64,000 nt of DNA from Halorussus salilacus (GTDB taxonomy: Archaea; Halobacteriota; Halobacteria; Halobacteriales; Haladaptataceae). The position numbers and the translations under genes are program-made. The stretch's first letter is position 1. The number at the start of each line of letters is the position of its first letter. The stretch is taken from positions 62,001 to 126,000 of the forward strand of contig NZ_CP099995.1 in the NCBI RefSeq assembly GCF_024138125.1, read 5' to 3'. This document shows positions 34,687 through 45,300 of this stretch, piece after piece. Below the pieces are notes generated by a model. That model worked only from the letters and a program-made list of their open reading frames with translations. It was not told where the DNA came from and ran no database searches.

Positions 34687-35793
34687 ATGAATCTGATTGA
34701 TATGGACGACCGTGTCAAGAAACACGCCGAGATTCTCGTTGACCACTGTACTGACATCGAAGCAGATGACAATGTACTCATTAAAGCACCAGCAGTGGCG
34801 AATGATCTAGTTGTGGCACTTCATGAGCAGATCGGGAAACGTGGCGCACGCCCCATGCTGTCGTGGATGAACATTCAAGCCAGTCGTGCCTATGCTCGAG
34901 CAATGCATGTTGATGACTACCGGACGAAAGACCACAAACTCGCCGCAATGAAACAAACGGACGTAGTGATCATAGTAATGGGTTCGGTGAATGCTAGCGA
35001 GATGAGCGACATCGACCCTGAGAAAACAGCTGCGTCTGGTCGTGTGACCCAGCCCATCCGCAAAGAACGGCGTGAGACAACCCGTTGGGTACTCACTCAA
35101 TACCCCACGGCTGCCGACGCCCAGCAAGCAGGGATGAACACCGCGGCATGGACTGATTTCGTGTACAACGCCATCAACATGGATTGGGAGGCACAACGCG
35201 AACGCCAGGAGCAGCTCGTCGAGATTCTCGACCCAGCTGAAGAGATACGCATCGTGAGCGGCACGGACACCGACCTACGACTGTCTGTCGAGGGGATGCG
35301 AACTGGCAACGATTACGCGAAGCACAATCTACCAGGTGGCGAGACGTTCACGTCGCCAGTCCCTGACTCGGTGAACGGTGAGGTATTGTTCGATATGCCC
35401 CTGACCCGTAGTGGTCGGGAGATACACAATGTTCGTCTTACGTTTAAGGACGGGGAGGTGGTTGACCACGGTGCTCATCAAAACGAAGAAGTGTTGAGTA
35501 GCTTGCTGAACACTGACAAAGGTGCACGTCGCGTAGGCGAACTCGGTATCGGCATGAATCGTGGTATTGACCGCTTTTCCCATAACATGCTATTTGATGA
35601 GAAAATGGGAGATACCATCCACCTCGCGCTCGGCAACGCCATAGAAGAGTGTGTTCCGGCGGATCGTACATTTAACGAAAGTGCGATTCACGTAGATATG
35701 ATTGTAGACATGAGTGAGAACTCGCGCATCGAGGTGGACAACGAAGTCGTACAGCGAGATGGGATATTCTGCTTTGAGGAGGGGTTTAAGTAA
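34687..35793 (+). CDS. M29 family aminopeptidase
   Basis: A 368-residue protein of the thermophilic aminopeptidase T/AmpS (M29) family. Segments such as GETFTSPVPDSVNGEVLFD and ELGIGMNRGI, with HNMLFDEKMGDTIHLALG, carry the conserved Glu and His ligands of the two-metal site. It removes N-terminal residues from peptides in the cytoplasm. The start MNLIDMDDRV has an alternative ATG six codons on. The gene's end is 18 nt before the insertion element at 35812, whose target repeat lies just after the stop. Confidence 0.88.
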   Translation: MNLIDMDDRVKKHAEILVDHCTDIEADDNVLIKAPAVANDLVVALHEQIGKRGARPMLSWMNIQASRAYARAMHVDDYRTKDHKLAAMKQTDVVIIVMGSVNASEMSDIDPEKTAASGRVTQPIRKERRETTRWVLTQYPTAADAQQAGMNTAAWTDFVYNAINMDWEAQRERQEQLVEILDPAEEIRIVSGTDTDLRLSVEGMRTGNDYAKHNLPGGETFTSPVPDSVNGEVLFDMPLTRSGREIHNVRLTFKDGEVVDHGAHQNEEVLSSLLNTDKGARRVGELGIGMNRGIDRFSHNMLFDEKMGDTIHLALGNAIEECVPADRTFNESAIHVDMIVDMSENSRIEVDNEVVQRDGIFCFEEGFK

Positions 35794-35811
35794 TGACATA
35801 GCGAATATGTA

Positions 35812-36508
35812 GGCACTGTTCAGATAAGCGTTGAAGGATGAGGCGGTCGAATTCGTAGTGGTCTATGCCAGAATTCAGCCGCCTCAACGAATGTAGCGAC
35901 TGGATCGAGTTAGAGTTTGTGGAGCGAGAAGCGACACCGGAGCCGCTGATGAAGCTCAGTATCCACCTGCATGCGGCCGGATTATCACTCTCGGATACTG
36001 TTTCTATCTTAGAGAAGTTCGGTGTCAAACGGTGTCGCTCCACTATCCACAATTGGGTGCAGAAAGCCGATCTACAGCCGACTGACGGCAAAAGCCCGAA
36101 TCACGTTGCGGTCGATGAAACGGTGATTCAACTCAACAATCAACGCTACTGGCTGTACGCCGCCGTCGATCCCGAAACTAACGAATTCCTCCACGTCAAG
36201 CTCTATCCGACACGAACTATCGTTGTGACGAAGCAGTTTCTCACCGAATTGCAAGAGAAACACCGCGTCGGTGACGCGGTGTTTCTCGTCGATGGCGCAC
36301 CGTGGTTACAGGCCGCACTCTTCGAGAAAAACCTCCGATTTCAGTATGTTCGCCACGGAAATCGGAACAGCGTCGAACGTGTTTTCAAAGAATTAAAACG
36401 CCGAACCAAACAGTTCGCCAATCATTTCCGCCACGCGACCCACCGCTCCGCCGAAAATTGGTTGCAAACCTTCGCCTTCGCATGGAATCAGCTAATCTGA
36501 ACAATGCC
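35812..36508 (+). mobile_element. Intact IS6-type insertion sequence
   Basis: A 697-bp element with imperfect inverted ends GGCACTGTTCAGATAAGC and GCTAATCTGAACAATGCC. GAATATGTA stands directly outside both ends (35803-35811 and 36509-36517), a target repeat that shows insertion at this site with little later change. It encodes one transposase and appears complete. Confidence 0.92.
35865..36500 (+). CDS. IS6-type transposase, intact
   Basis: A 211-residue DDE transposase. Helix-turn-helix region LSDTVSILEKFGVKRCRSTI followed by VHNW-type motif (here IHNWVQKA), then the catalytic residues: VAVDETVI (first Asp), FLVDGAPW (second Asp), and NSVERVFKELKRR (Glu). The short size and lack of other domains are usual for haloarchaeal IS6-type elements. 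It is the reference for recognising the two decayed relatives at 12049-12708 and 15612-16240. The frame is full length and without stops. Confidence 0.93.
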   Translation: MPEFSRLNECSDWIELEFVEREATPEPLMKLSIHLHAAGLSLSDTVSILEKFGVKRCRSTIHNWVQKADLQPTDGKSPNHVAVDETVIQLNNQRYWLYAAVDPETNEFLHVKLYPTRTIVVTKQFLTELQEKHRVGDAVFLVDGAPWLQAALFEKNLRFQYVRHGNRNSVERVFKELKRRTKQFANHFRHATHRSAENWLQTFAFAWNQLI

Positions 36509-36806
36509 GAATATGTAGCCCCAAACTGATAATGGCTAAGTTATTATATAATATGATTTCCTCAGGGCGCGAAAGAGTGGAGAGGACTACGTATGGAAAC
36601 AAATTGGCCGGTGCAAAGGAGAAGCGGTTTTGCCAGCAACTGTACACAGAGCAGATTCGAAGACAGATAACCGCCTCTCCTGTGCTTTGTTGTATTAGCG
36701 AGAAAGTATCCGCAGAGAGCTGCTGCTACTCGACTTTCTAGGGAAACGCAAATATTTCCCTTCTGAAGCGCAAAGTTAAATATTCTCTGTAGTCAAATTA
36801 ACAATA

Positions 36807-38690
36807 ATGAGGGTCCTTGGATCCGATAATCCGCCGGAGTACAGGCAACTTGCATCGGAAATCGCCGGAGAGAGCGAATCGGTTTATGAGATAACTAATC
36901 CAAAACCGAGCGAAACAAATCTCGTCGTTTCTCCTCCGGATCGGTTGGTTGATTTACCGTTGACTGAGATGTATGAAAGCCTTGCCGCGGAACTTGAAGG
37001 CAGCCCTCGTATAGGAATAATCACAGGACGCACTGTTTCGGAAGCACGGTCGCTGTACTTCGATAGGACACCAGCAGGTGATGAAGATGCCTTAGTGGTT
37101 CGGGGTATTGGAGACGAGCCTGAACTCGGATACGAGGACTCCTTGATACTTACGGGGAGTGATGTTACGGCGAATGGTATCAAAGACATCACGTCCGATC
37201 GCTTTAATTCCTTTTCAATACTCGCGAATGGAAAATATATTCACCAGTTTCTGTCTGGAGATTACCTTTGTGGATTCCCAAGCGATGAACAGGAGTTCGA
37301 ATTTACAGAGCCACAGCCGAATTGCGTGGGCAATGGAGAAATGGACTGCCCAAAGAATGGTAATATCATCAAAGCGGATACCATAGAGGCAGATCACATT
37401 TTTTTGAACGCATGCAATCCTATTCTCTCAGAAACGGCCATATCCCCAGTGAATGTTGGACTGAGCCTTCTGAGTAACGCGACTGCCATGATCGCAAGTC
37501 CGCGAGTTATCCGAGTGGAGTCGTTGCTTGTGGTGCTCCATCACGCGCTGATCAAAGCAGGATACGATGCTGGGGAACGGACGTATCTCTTGAACAGATG
37601 TGCTGAAGGAATCGGTGTTGAACGAATTCCCTTCTTACTCTTCGGCCGACCAGAAGCAGTACCGCCAACGAACGAGTCGGGCGATTGGTCCCTGAACATC
37701 GAGCATCGACCCGGTCGACTAGAAATGCGACTTGAGAACATCTCGGCTCCAATCGTTGATCTAGAGCTTCCTCTTATTGATCCAGGCGATGTACACGTAA
37801 CGATGGACGACGGTGAGAAAGATCTGCCATACCACACCATCTTCAAAGAGGGAGACCATTTCAGACTGCTTTTGTTTGACTGGGGGTATCTCGAAATGGA
37901 GTCGCTGAACATTCAGATTAAGACGGATAGAGTCTCTGACGAATTCGCCTCCGAACTCGAGGCTCTCCGTAGCCCCGACCGCCCGTTCTTTTCTAAGAAG
38001 ACTGAACGTCAGTTGGAAAACGCCAGAAACCTTATCGGAGGTAGTTCGAAATACCGGCGGAGAGCGGCATTCAATACGGATGCCCGCACCGAACTGCGAG
38101 AGCGATATGAGCGCGCATCTGATGAAATTGGTCGCGCTATGGAATCGTTCATCGACGATATGCTAGCTAATCCTCCAAGGCGACTCGAAGCGACGTATCT
38201 CACCGATTGTACGACCGACGATATCGAACACCAGTACGGTGAGTGTCCGTACTGTGGCCGAGCAGTTACACGAAGGACATACCGGGACGTGCTTGGGGTC
38301 ATCGATCGGAACGTGATCGATTGTGTGGAGTGTGCGTACATAGCCGACACTCCATATTCCTTCATGGCCGTATTACTACACGGTACTACTCAAATGGAAG
38401 CGGACAGTACTCCGGAATGGGAACTCCAGTTTCAAAACCCATACGACGAGACAGTTGCCATATCATACGGTATAACTACCTCAGCTGACACGGTCGATCC
38501 CGAATCCGCGTACGATCCATGCCGCGGAAGGGTGACGGTAGAAGCCGGAGATCTCGTTCGGATTCCGATCCAGATAGATGCGACACAATTTGACAAAGAC
38601 TCTCGTGATGGTGATTATCCAGTTCACGCCTATGTAATTGATGAGAAAATGGAAGTTTCAGTCGCAATGAGGTACGCTTGGGTTCGGTGA
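36807..38690 (+). CDS. Unknown 627-residue protein with possible His/Cys dyad and zinc ribbon
   Basis: I do not recognise a named family. Residues 136-200 read SILANGKYIHQFLSGDYLCG and later HIFLNACNP: a His (146) before a turn, and a Cys (203) at the end of a hydrophobic strand, the arrangement of caspase-like or CHAT peptidases; this is only a hypothesis. Residues 240-420 include a LVVLHHALIKAGY helix and two beta-type blocks, and 480-509 hold CPYC and CVEC, a likely zinc ribbon. The C-terminus is beta-rich. An eroded paralogue lies at about 20600-21120. The ATG follows an AT-rich promoter closely, so the mRNA is probably leaderless. No membrane segment or signal peptide is visible. Confidence 0.72.
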   Translation: MRVLGSDNPPEYRQLASEIAGESESVYEITNPKPSETNLVVSPPDRLVDLPLTEMYESLAAELEGSPRIGIITGRTVSEARSLYFDRTPAGDEDALVVRGIGDEPELGYEDSLILTGSDVTANGIKDITSDRFNSFSILANGKYIHQFLSGDYLCGFPSDEQEFEFTEPQPNCVGNGEMDCPKNGNIIKADTIEADHIFLNACNPILSETAISPVNVGLSLLSNATAMIASPRVIRVESLLVVLHHALIKAGYDAGERTYLLNRCAEGIGVERIPFLLFGRPEAVPPTNESGDWSLNIEHRPGRLEMRLENISAPIVDLELPLIDPGDVHVTMDDGEKDLPYHTIFKEGDHFRLLLFDWGYLEMESLNIQIKTDRVSDEFASELEALRSPDRPFFSKKTERQLENARNLIGGSSKYRRRAAFNTDARTELRERYERASDEIGRAMESFIDDMLANPPRRLEATYLTDCTTDDIEHQYGECPYCGRAVTRRTYRDVLGVIDRNVIDCVECAYIADTPYSFMAVLLHGTTQMEADSTPEWELQFQNPYDETVAISYGITTSADTVDPESAYDPCRGRVTVEAGDLVRIPIQIDATQFDKDSRDGDYPVHAYVIDEKMEVSVAMRYAWVR

Positions 38691-38826
38691 TAAATACAGA
38701 GTCGATAGACTATTTATTCCCCCACTCTGGTGGAGTCTATTGTGAACGATGTCTGATGTGCGATCCTAACGGGTTTCACTACTACTCAGTAGCCAGTCGA
38801 AACTTAGTCCAAATATGAATAAAACA

Positions 38827-39372
38827 TCAGCTTTCGATGTTTCTCTTCACTCGTTCCTTCACAATTGGTAACTTGTCACTGAGTTCCTGATGTATGTCCT
38901 CCCCCCCGATATATGTTTTAGAGTTATTAATGAAATAATTCATCTTTTCGATCTGATTCTTTTTTAGGCTTTCGGACCCTCCCAAGCCGTAGTAATCACT
39001 ATTGTCTAGGATATCCGCAGCTTTTACAGCCACCGCACTTCTTCCCAGCTCAAAGCACCTCTTATATATATCGTAGTGTCTTTCGAGATAGTCGTCAATG
39101 TTCTCGTCGAAACTAGTAGCTTCCACGATATTTGCAACGTCTTTTCCAAACTTCGACCGAATCTCGTCGGAAGTAACATCTGTATCTTCTAATAGGTCGT
39201 GGAGAAAGCCAGAGATGACGATGTTCTTTCCGTAATCTCTGTCGTAAAGATCCATTCCTACTCTTGTACTGTGGAGGACCACTGGTTTCGGGTTATTTCC
39301 TGAAGATTCGAACGATTGGACCAGATATTGGACAGCTCGTTCGATTTCTTCATCTTCTTCTTGGTCTCTCAT
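38827..39372 (-). CDS. HD-domain phosphohydrolase, SpoT/MESH1-like
   Basis: A 181-residue protein with the HD metal motif: His34 in VVLHSTRVG, His58-Asp59 in SGFLHDLLEDTD, and Asp120 in VKAADILDN. The HDLLEDT sequence is typical of (p)ppGpp hydrolase-type HD domains. It may hydrolyse ppGpp-like alarmones or another nucleotide; no synthetase domain is present or nearby. The C-terminal helices are Asn- and Lys-rich for a haloarchaeon, and its composition suggests transfer. It is convergent with the 627-residue protein gene 136 bp away. Confidence 0.78.
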   Translation of the reverse strand: MRDQEEDEEIERAVQYLVQSFESSGNNPKPVVLHSTRVGMDLYDRDYGKNIVISGFLHDLLEDTDVTSDEIRSKFGKDVANIVEATSFDENIDDYLERHYDIYKRCFELGRSAVAVKAADILDNSDYYGLGGSESLKKNQIEKMNYFINNSKTYIGGEDIHQELSDKLPIVKERVKRNIES

Positions 39373-40943
39373 CTCAATGACTAATAAGAGATGCAGTATT
39401 AATTTCTTTTTGGTTCTAACTGTCTGAGATGCCTTCGCTGACTACCCAAACGACCTCAGTCCTACTCTTTGTCCTTGTGAGGTTCGCACGTCTACTAACG
39501 GCTGTTTCAGTGGAAGAGGTGTCAAACCAATGGGATTTCAACAGAGTCAAAGGTTACCATCATATCTACTCAAATGCGACTGATGAGAGTGAAGATGAAG
39601 AGATTTCGTCTTGGGCGAAGACTGCTATCAAATACTCCTTGACATTTATAGATTCGCTTCTCTCTTTGGCATACAACACTTCTCAGCTGAGTGGACTTCT
39701 GAAGCCGAAAGACGGCTGGAAACAGGTAAACGCGGGCAATGAGTGAATATTTAAGCACCAGAAGCCGTGGGTTCCGGCGGTAGATCAAGTGGAGATATGT
39801 CACATACGGGATTATTTATAGAGGTGGGCTGATGCGCATACGGCGGTGCATACATAGATCTCAGGGCTTGACGGGATGATCTTCGAACGAAACATGTGTC
39901 TGGAAAATGAGTAGACACTGGCTTCCAGTTCTGTCACAACGAGAAACCGAGTCTACAAAATGCTGAGGAAACGGTGTATCCTAAGAAGATGGACGAAACA
40001 AGCGGAAGTGGTGTGTCAAGAAAGTGGGTGAAGACCTTCGACAGACCCATGTTGAGGCCACGGGGAAGCCAGCACCAGACTTCGGAGCTACTAAATCACA
40101 TATGAATGGGATTACTATTGGAAAATGTGACCGAAGGGAATAAACCGGAGAGAATACATCATGAGTAGTTCCCTGGGCGTGTCGGATTAGCTGGCTGACT
40201 GCCTGATAACGGGTATCGGCTCGATTCGATCTCGATCCAAACAAAAGCAGTCAGAGTCACGAGCTCATGGTTACGAAGGACGGGGACTCAGTGAAACACC
40301 ACCAGATCTACACTGTAGAAGCTGGTTCCGACGGTGAAATTGGTGGCTTCATGAAAGACGAGCCTCTTCCAAACGCTCCGGGAAACTATCGGTCGAAGTT
40401 CTCAACTAGTGAGGAAACGAAGGTTGACACTGAAAGTGAGCTTGCTTGAGATCTCGTCTGTGTCATGCTCACCTGCTGGATTAGAGGTCAAGGAAAGCTC
40501 AGGTTCTTCAACTCGTCAGGAGGCTGTTCAACGACTACTTCGTAGTCCTCTTTGATCTCATCAGCCTTCCCGAATTAGAAAAAGAGGAACTCGATCAGGC
40601 CAAGACCGAGTGCTGGAGTAGGTAGTGACCGACCTGTTCGAGGAACGTCTGGAGGCGCGCGACCTCACAGACGGCGAGTCGACGAACGCGATCGACTAGA
40701 CGCTCTGGATATGAGGGGGACTTACCGACGTAGTAGCACGGATGTATAAGATAACTTACAGTCATCGTCAGAGTGGCCTCGTCCGGGTGAAGGCGGCGAC
40801 CCGTCGTGCGGTCCCTCAGAACCCGAATCAGGGTAGAGTATTCTCCGTTCCTGGGTAGGTGTTGTCTCCTCTCCTCTGTGGATATTGAATTGGAGGAACG
40901 GGAGTGGCTAGAGGGCTCGGCCTACAACGTTCGAATCATGGCT
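39373..40943. other. Long region without a clear gene
   Basis: About 1.57 kb. Plus-strand frames at 39429-39746 (105 codons, hydrophobic start) and 40267-40449 (60 codons) have weak protein-like composition but no motif. Around 40620-40700 a fragment reading VTDLFEERLEARDLTDGEST resembles a coding remnant ending in a stop. The rest shows nothing recognisable; it is probably eroded. Confidence 0.5.
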
Positions 40944-41423
40944 TCAGTATCCGGAGCCACGAAAGTGCCAGTCAGATGCTGCAGGTCCTCCCTTTCCGTG
41001 ATCCTTCGTGTAATGCCTGTTCGTAAACGAGCTGGCTATACATTCCCAGTTGACGGTCGATCCGCAAACGGGCGTCGCTCGCGAACGAGAGGAAATACCG
41101 GTTCGCAAGTGCTTCTGTCGGGCTGCCGTTGAGGAACGTTCAAAGTCGATACGAATCGTACTCAACACTACGATCCGCAGTGCCTCCTTGTAGTCGTCAG
41201 TGGTTTCGACGTAGACTGTTTCGAGAGCGCCGCCGAAGACCTCGGTGCGACTGAGTCCCTGACAGACCGGCCATCGTAGTTTAAACCCACCGCACTCGGA
41301 TTCGCGCTGGATGGCAATGGCTTGCATGTCGTCTGCATCGCTGGTGGCAACCAACGCAGCGTCTCCGTCGTCGGTGCCGTCGAGCTTCAGCGTCCTTGCA
41401 GTCGGAGACAGAAGGAAGTCCAT
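40944..41423 (-). CDS. Unknown protein, perhaps truncated
   Basis: A 159-residue frame. The first 95 residues (starting MDFLLSPTARTLKLDGTDD) are acidic and strand-like, with VALVATSDADD-type and LETVYVETTDDYKEALR segments, and look like a genuine haloarchaeal protein. The remainder is basic and cysteine-containing in shadow-like fashion, so a frameshift or deletion near 41130 is likely. I do not know the family. It sits among remnants, just before the truncated exonuclease on the other strand. Confidence 0.4.
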   Translation of the reverse strand: MDFLLSPTARTLKLDGTDDGDAALVATSDADDMQAIAIQRESECGGFKLRWPVCQGLSRTEVFGGALETVYVETTDDYKEALRIVVLSTIRIDFERSSTAARQKHLRTGISSRSRATPVCGSTVNWECIASSFTNRHYTKDHGKGGPAASDWHFRGSGY

Positions 41424-41546
41424 CCGTTACCGAGTACTTCCAACAGCCAACTGAGTCCGTACGTCCACACGTCCATCGTCTAGGGGAGAGGATACTCCGT
41501 GGGTCTCGATGACTTCTCAATCTAAATTCACTCATCTTAGCCGTGA

Positions 41547-42371
41547 TTCCGACGCTGTCAAATTCATCCCTCCTCACCTGTACCGCCCTTCACGGAGGTT
41601 CGTCGATTCGGTGCAGCCGATGCTATTGCAGCACTGGACATCGAGACGATTACGACTGTTTCCGAGCGAGAACTCGAACCACCGAACTCAGACCATCAGG
41701 AACTACTCTGTACCGGCGTTGGATACCGAGGGAATCCAAGCGAGGAGATTGAGGCTGAGGTCATCTTCCGTGAAGACGAGACGGCTTCTGCGGAACTCGA
41801 CGCTATTGAGGCGGTTGTGAACTGGCTCGATGCGAGGGATGTCGATGTTCTCATCACCTTCGGGAGCGCGTGGTTCGACCTTCCAGTCTTGGTGGGTCGT
41901 GCGGAACGGGCCGCTGCGGAAATCGGTGAGCCTGGACGAGCAGAGAATGTACGTACAGCACTCGAGTCGTACTACCATGCCGACCTTTCGTCGGCAAAGA
42001 ATCGGGTGCTTGGGGAGGGTTCACTCGAGGATATGGCTGAACATGTTGGATCGCCCGCACCGAAGACGCTCTGGACAGATTACGAAACTGGGCTTGAACC
42101 GCAGACGTGGCGCGAGAGCCAGTGGGAGATCATGCGAGAGGAAGACCGCGACCCTCCGTCTGACGATCTTGCGGATCCCACCGTATTCAACAGCGACGTT
42201 CCGTACTTCGGCGAGGCGTGGCTAACGGCTAGCGCAGCAGGAGAGGACAACCGAGCCTCAAACCTGTATGCGTGTCTCGAAACCTATACGCTCGCAGACA
42301 TCCATCCCTTGTTCGCTATAGCTGACGATGAGCGGTCGACCGGTCAACCGTCATTCCCGATGACCTACTAG
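41547..42371 (+). pseudogene. 5'-truncated DEDD-type exonuclease fragment
   Basis: The frame is open from a stop at 41544 to 42371 but has no in-frame ATG until 41817. It contains ALDIETIT, the first acidic motif of an RNase H-fold 3'-5' exonuclease, then VDVLITFGSAWFDLPVLVGR (second motif with Asp), and ends with YTLADIHPLF (third). The essential first motif lies upstream of the ATG at 41817, so a product from that start would be dead. Translation from a nonstandard start is possible. It is convergent with the helicase-nuclease gene and ends within 4 bp of it. Confidence 0.6.
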
Positions 42372-45300
42372 CGGCCTCCGTCTTCTTGACGCCACTCTTC
42401 CCCGCAGGGAAGGGAACTGTGCTGGCACCACCGACAGTGCTCCCCAGTCTCGTACCCGCTGAACGATGTCTCCTTGATTCGATCCATCGTCGTCGACACC
42501 GCTTTTCGTACTGAATCTAGTTCACCCTCATCGAACGAACGGGCCTCGACTTTTGGACCGATATCGCCGACATAGGCGTATCCCGCGCGGGTAATCGGTT
42601 CCTCGTAGAGGTCACGACAGGCGAGCAGGTACAGTGGCAGCTGCTTGTTTTCGTCAATGTCTCGGTGACGCTCGGTGGCTTTGTAGTCGATGACGACCAA
42701 CTCACCGTCCGGGGTCCGATAGACGGCGTCGATAAACCCGACGAGTTCGTGGCCATCCACTTCTAGCTGGAACTCTCGTTCAGCATCGACGATTTCCCAG
42801 CCGCTTAGATCAAGGTCGAAATACCGGTCGATGCATTCCTTCGCGACCGGTAATTCATCCGTGGCACGCCGTTGTCCGGCCAGCCGCTCACAAATAGCGT
42901 ACCATTCTGCTCGCTCTGCTGCCTGTTCCTTCGCAGCGATTTCTGCGGTATCGTGAAACAGAAGCCCGACTATCCGCTGTGAGATACCGTCTCCGCCATA
43001 GCCGTTCTCACGGTAGTCGGAGAACCCGTTGACGACGTAGTCCAGGAAGTGCTGTCGGGGGCACTCCTCGTAGGCCTCAAGTGAGGTGTAACTGTGCTGG
43101 AGTGCCGGGTTTGGGGTCATTGGCCCAGTCAGGGCGTCAATTGAAAATCGTCGGTTCTCAGGTTCTCTCTCGATTGAGCCTTCTATGAGCTTGTTTCCGA
43201 ATGTGATCACGCGGTCTCGTCCGTCTGATGCTGAGAGCTTCTCAGAGCCGTACGTCACTTGTCCAGAGACGTCCCCAACTACTGTGCTCGCGAAAGAGGC
43301 TGTCCAATCAGCATGGTTCGATGGAAGACACTCCTGTAAATCGCGCCAGATTGGGAGGTGACCGTTACTTGGCCGCCAGGGAACGGATTCTGGAAGGATG
43401 CTCTTGACAGCATCGTGTACGGGCCTTTCGTCGTCTGTGTCGTCTTCCTCCCTGCTTCCGTAGAGTACGAGTATCTCTTCGGCACGAGTGATCCCCACGT
43501 GAAGTATTCTGCGAGCCTCGTTGGCATCTTGAGCGACGAGATCTTTGTCGAACACTGATTCTGGACCTTCAGACAGTGCTGACTCGAATGTATCGTAGGT
43601 TCGTGACTCTGGTTCCCACTCGTCAGCGGTCAACCGGGACATCAGAACCACGGGAAAGTCGAGTCCCTTACTCTTGTGAATGGTCATGACATTGACCGCG
43701 TCGTCAGCCAGTTCTGGCTGACTTGTCGGTGCCGACCCGCTCTCCTCGAAGAGCGAGTCATAATGCTGCAGCGAATCGATGAATTGCGGCGTGAGTGGGG
43801 GCTGTACAGCGTCGTTTCCATACTGGTCGATAATCTCGTCCAGCTGCGCCAGGTCACGACGCTCTTGCTTGCTGAGGTACCAATCGATGTTGGTCAGGCG
43901 TTTGAGTTCCCGGTAAAGGTGGCTGAGGGAGGCTGTTTCACGTAGTTTGAGAAGGCGAGAAATGTGTTCTCGTACTTCCTGAATACGGTCGGGCTCATCG
44001 AATACTTCGAGGGGTTGGTTGCATATCCCAGCATATGTACCGTCATCGTGGCTATTGACACGACGCAGATCAGCATCGGTGAGACGGTAACGCATCGTCA
44101 GTACCCGGTTCCAGCTTACGTCGTCTTCTTCGGGACGAGCCAGCGCCTTTAGATAGGCGACGACGGTGCCGACCCCGATTGATTCCGTGGAGAGGTCTCC
44201 CGCAACCTGATAGGGTATTCCTGCCTCGTCGAACTCTTCGAGAATTGGGGTTGCGTGGTCATTATTCCGAACGAGGAGTGCTATCTCCCCTGGATCGTAC
44301 GCCCGATCTAGTGCTTCTGCATCGCCACTCAGAAGATTTCGGGTGACAGTCACCAACTGTTCAGCTCGGTCGCCTTCGTCGTCGGCTTCCTCAACGACTG
44401 CGACCGTGTCTCCGTCGAAATCGGGTTCGTCGACACGCGTGAGCGTTTTCGTACTCCGCCGATCCGCCAACCGATTTAGTGCTTCATTTGCGAGGTCGAG
44501 AATAGGCTGACGTGACCGGAAGTTCTGTTCTAGCGGTTCGTCTTCGAGATCGGGCCCGAAGACGTCGTCGAGTTCGTCAGTGATGTTCGCGACGTTCGCG
44601 CCGCGCCATTCGTAGATTGCTTGGTCGTCATCGCCCACGACGAATAGGCGATCCTCTGAGACGAGGGATGTAATGAGGTCGAACTGGAGACGATCAGTGT
44701 CCTGGAACTCGTCACAGAAAACGTAGTCCCATCGGTCGCCCAGACCCTCTCCGACGTCAGTCTCGAGCAGCTCTACTGTCTTGACCACGAGACCATCGAA
44801 GTCGAGCAGATTTCGCCGGTCGAGCTCTCGCTCGTATGCCTCATACCCTGTGTTCAAATCCAGGGCAGTTTTGCACTCGTCGAGAGCGTTTCGGAGGTAG
44901 TCTGTCAGTTCGAGCTTCAGGTCGTTTGGTATCCCGCTCGGAGCACTACTGTACCCTCCAAGGAGATATTTCGGCAGCTTATGTGCATCCTCGGGAAGCG
45001 ACCGCTCACCAGCCTCATGCTCCTCAAACGCTACTTCGAGTGCGTCACAGAGGTCAACGAGTCGGTCGAGGAAGTCTTTGATGCTCGCCTCTAATCCTTC
45101 ATCGCGGAGGGTATCCCGTTCTGCGACGAGGTCGGCTCGTGTATCCGGGATGCCGTCGAGAACGGTCGAAACTGAACGACCACCAAGATGGTCACTTGCA
45201 ATCTCCTCAACACGGTCTGGCACAGCATCGAGCTCATAGACTTGTTCCGGTGACCCGAGATACTCCTCGATCTCTGCGGGCGAAATCCCACTTCGCTTCA

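Noticed and set aside
36250-36290. Strong hairpin (ACACCGCG and CGCGGTGT)
   Set aside because: It lies within the transposase coding region and probably is a chance palindrome of codons; no terminator-like T stretch follows.
39429-39746. 105-codon plus-strand frame
   Set aside because: It has no ribosome site, promoter or recognised motif, and it lies in a region that looks eroded.
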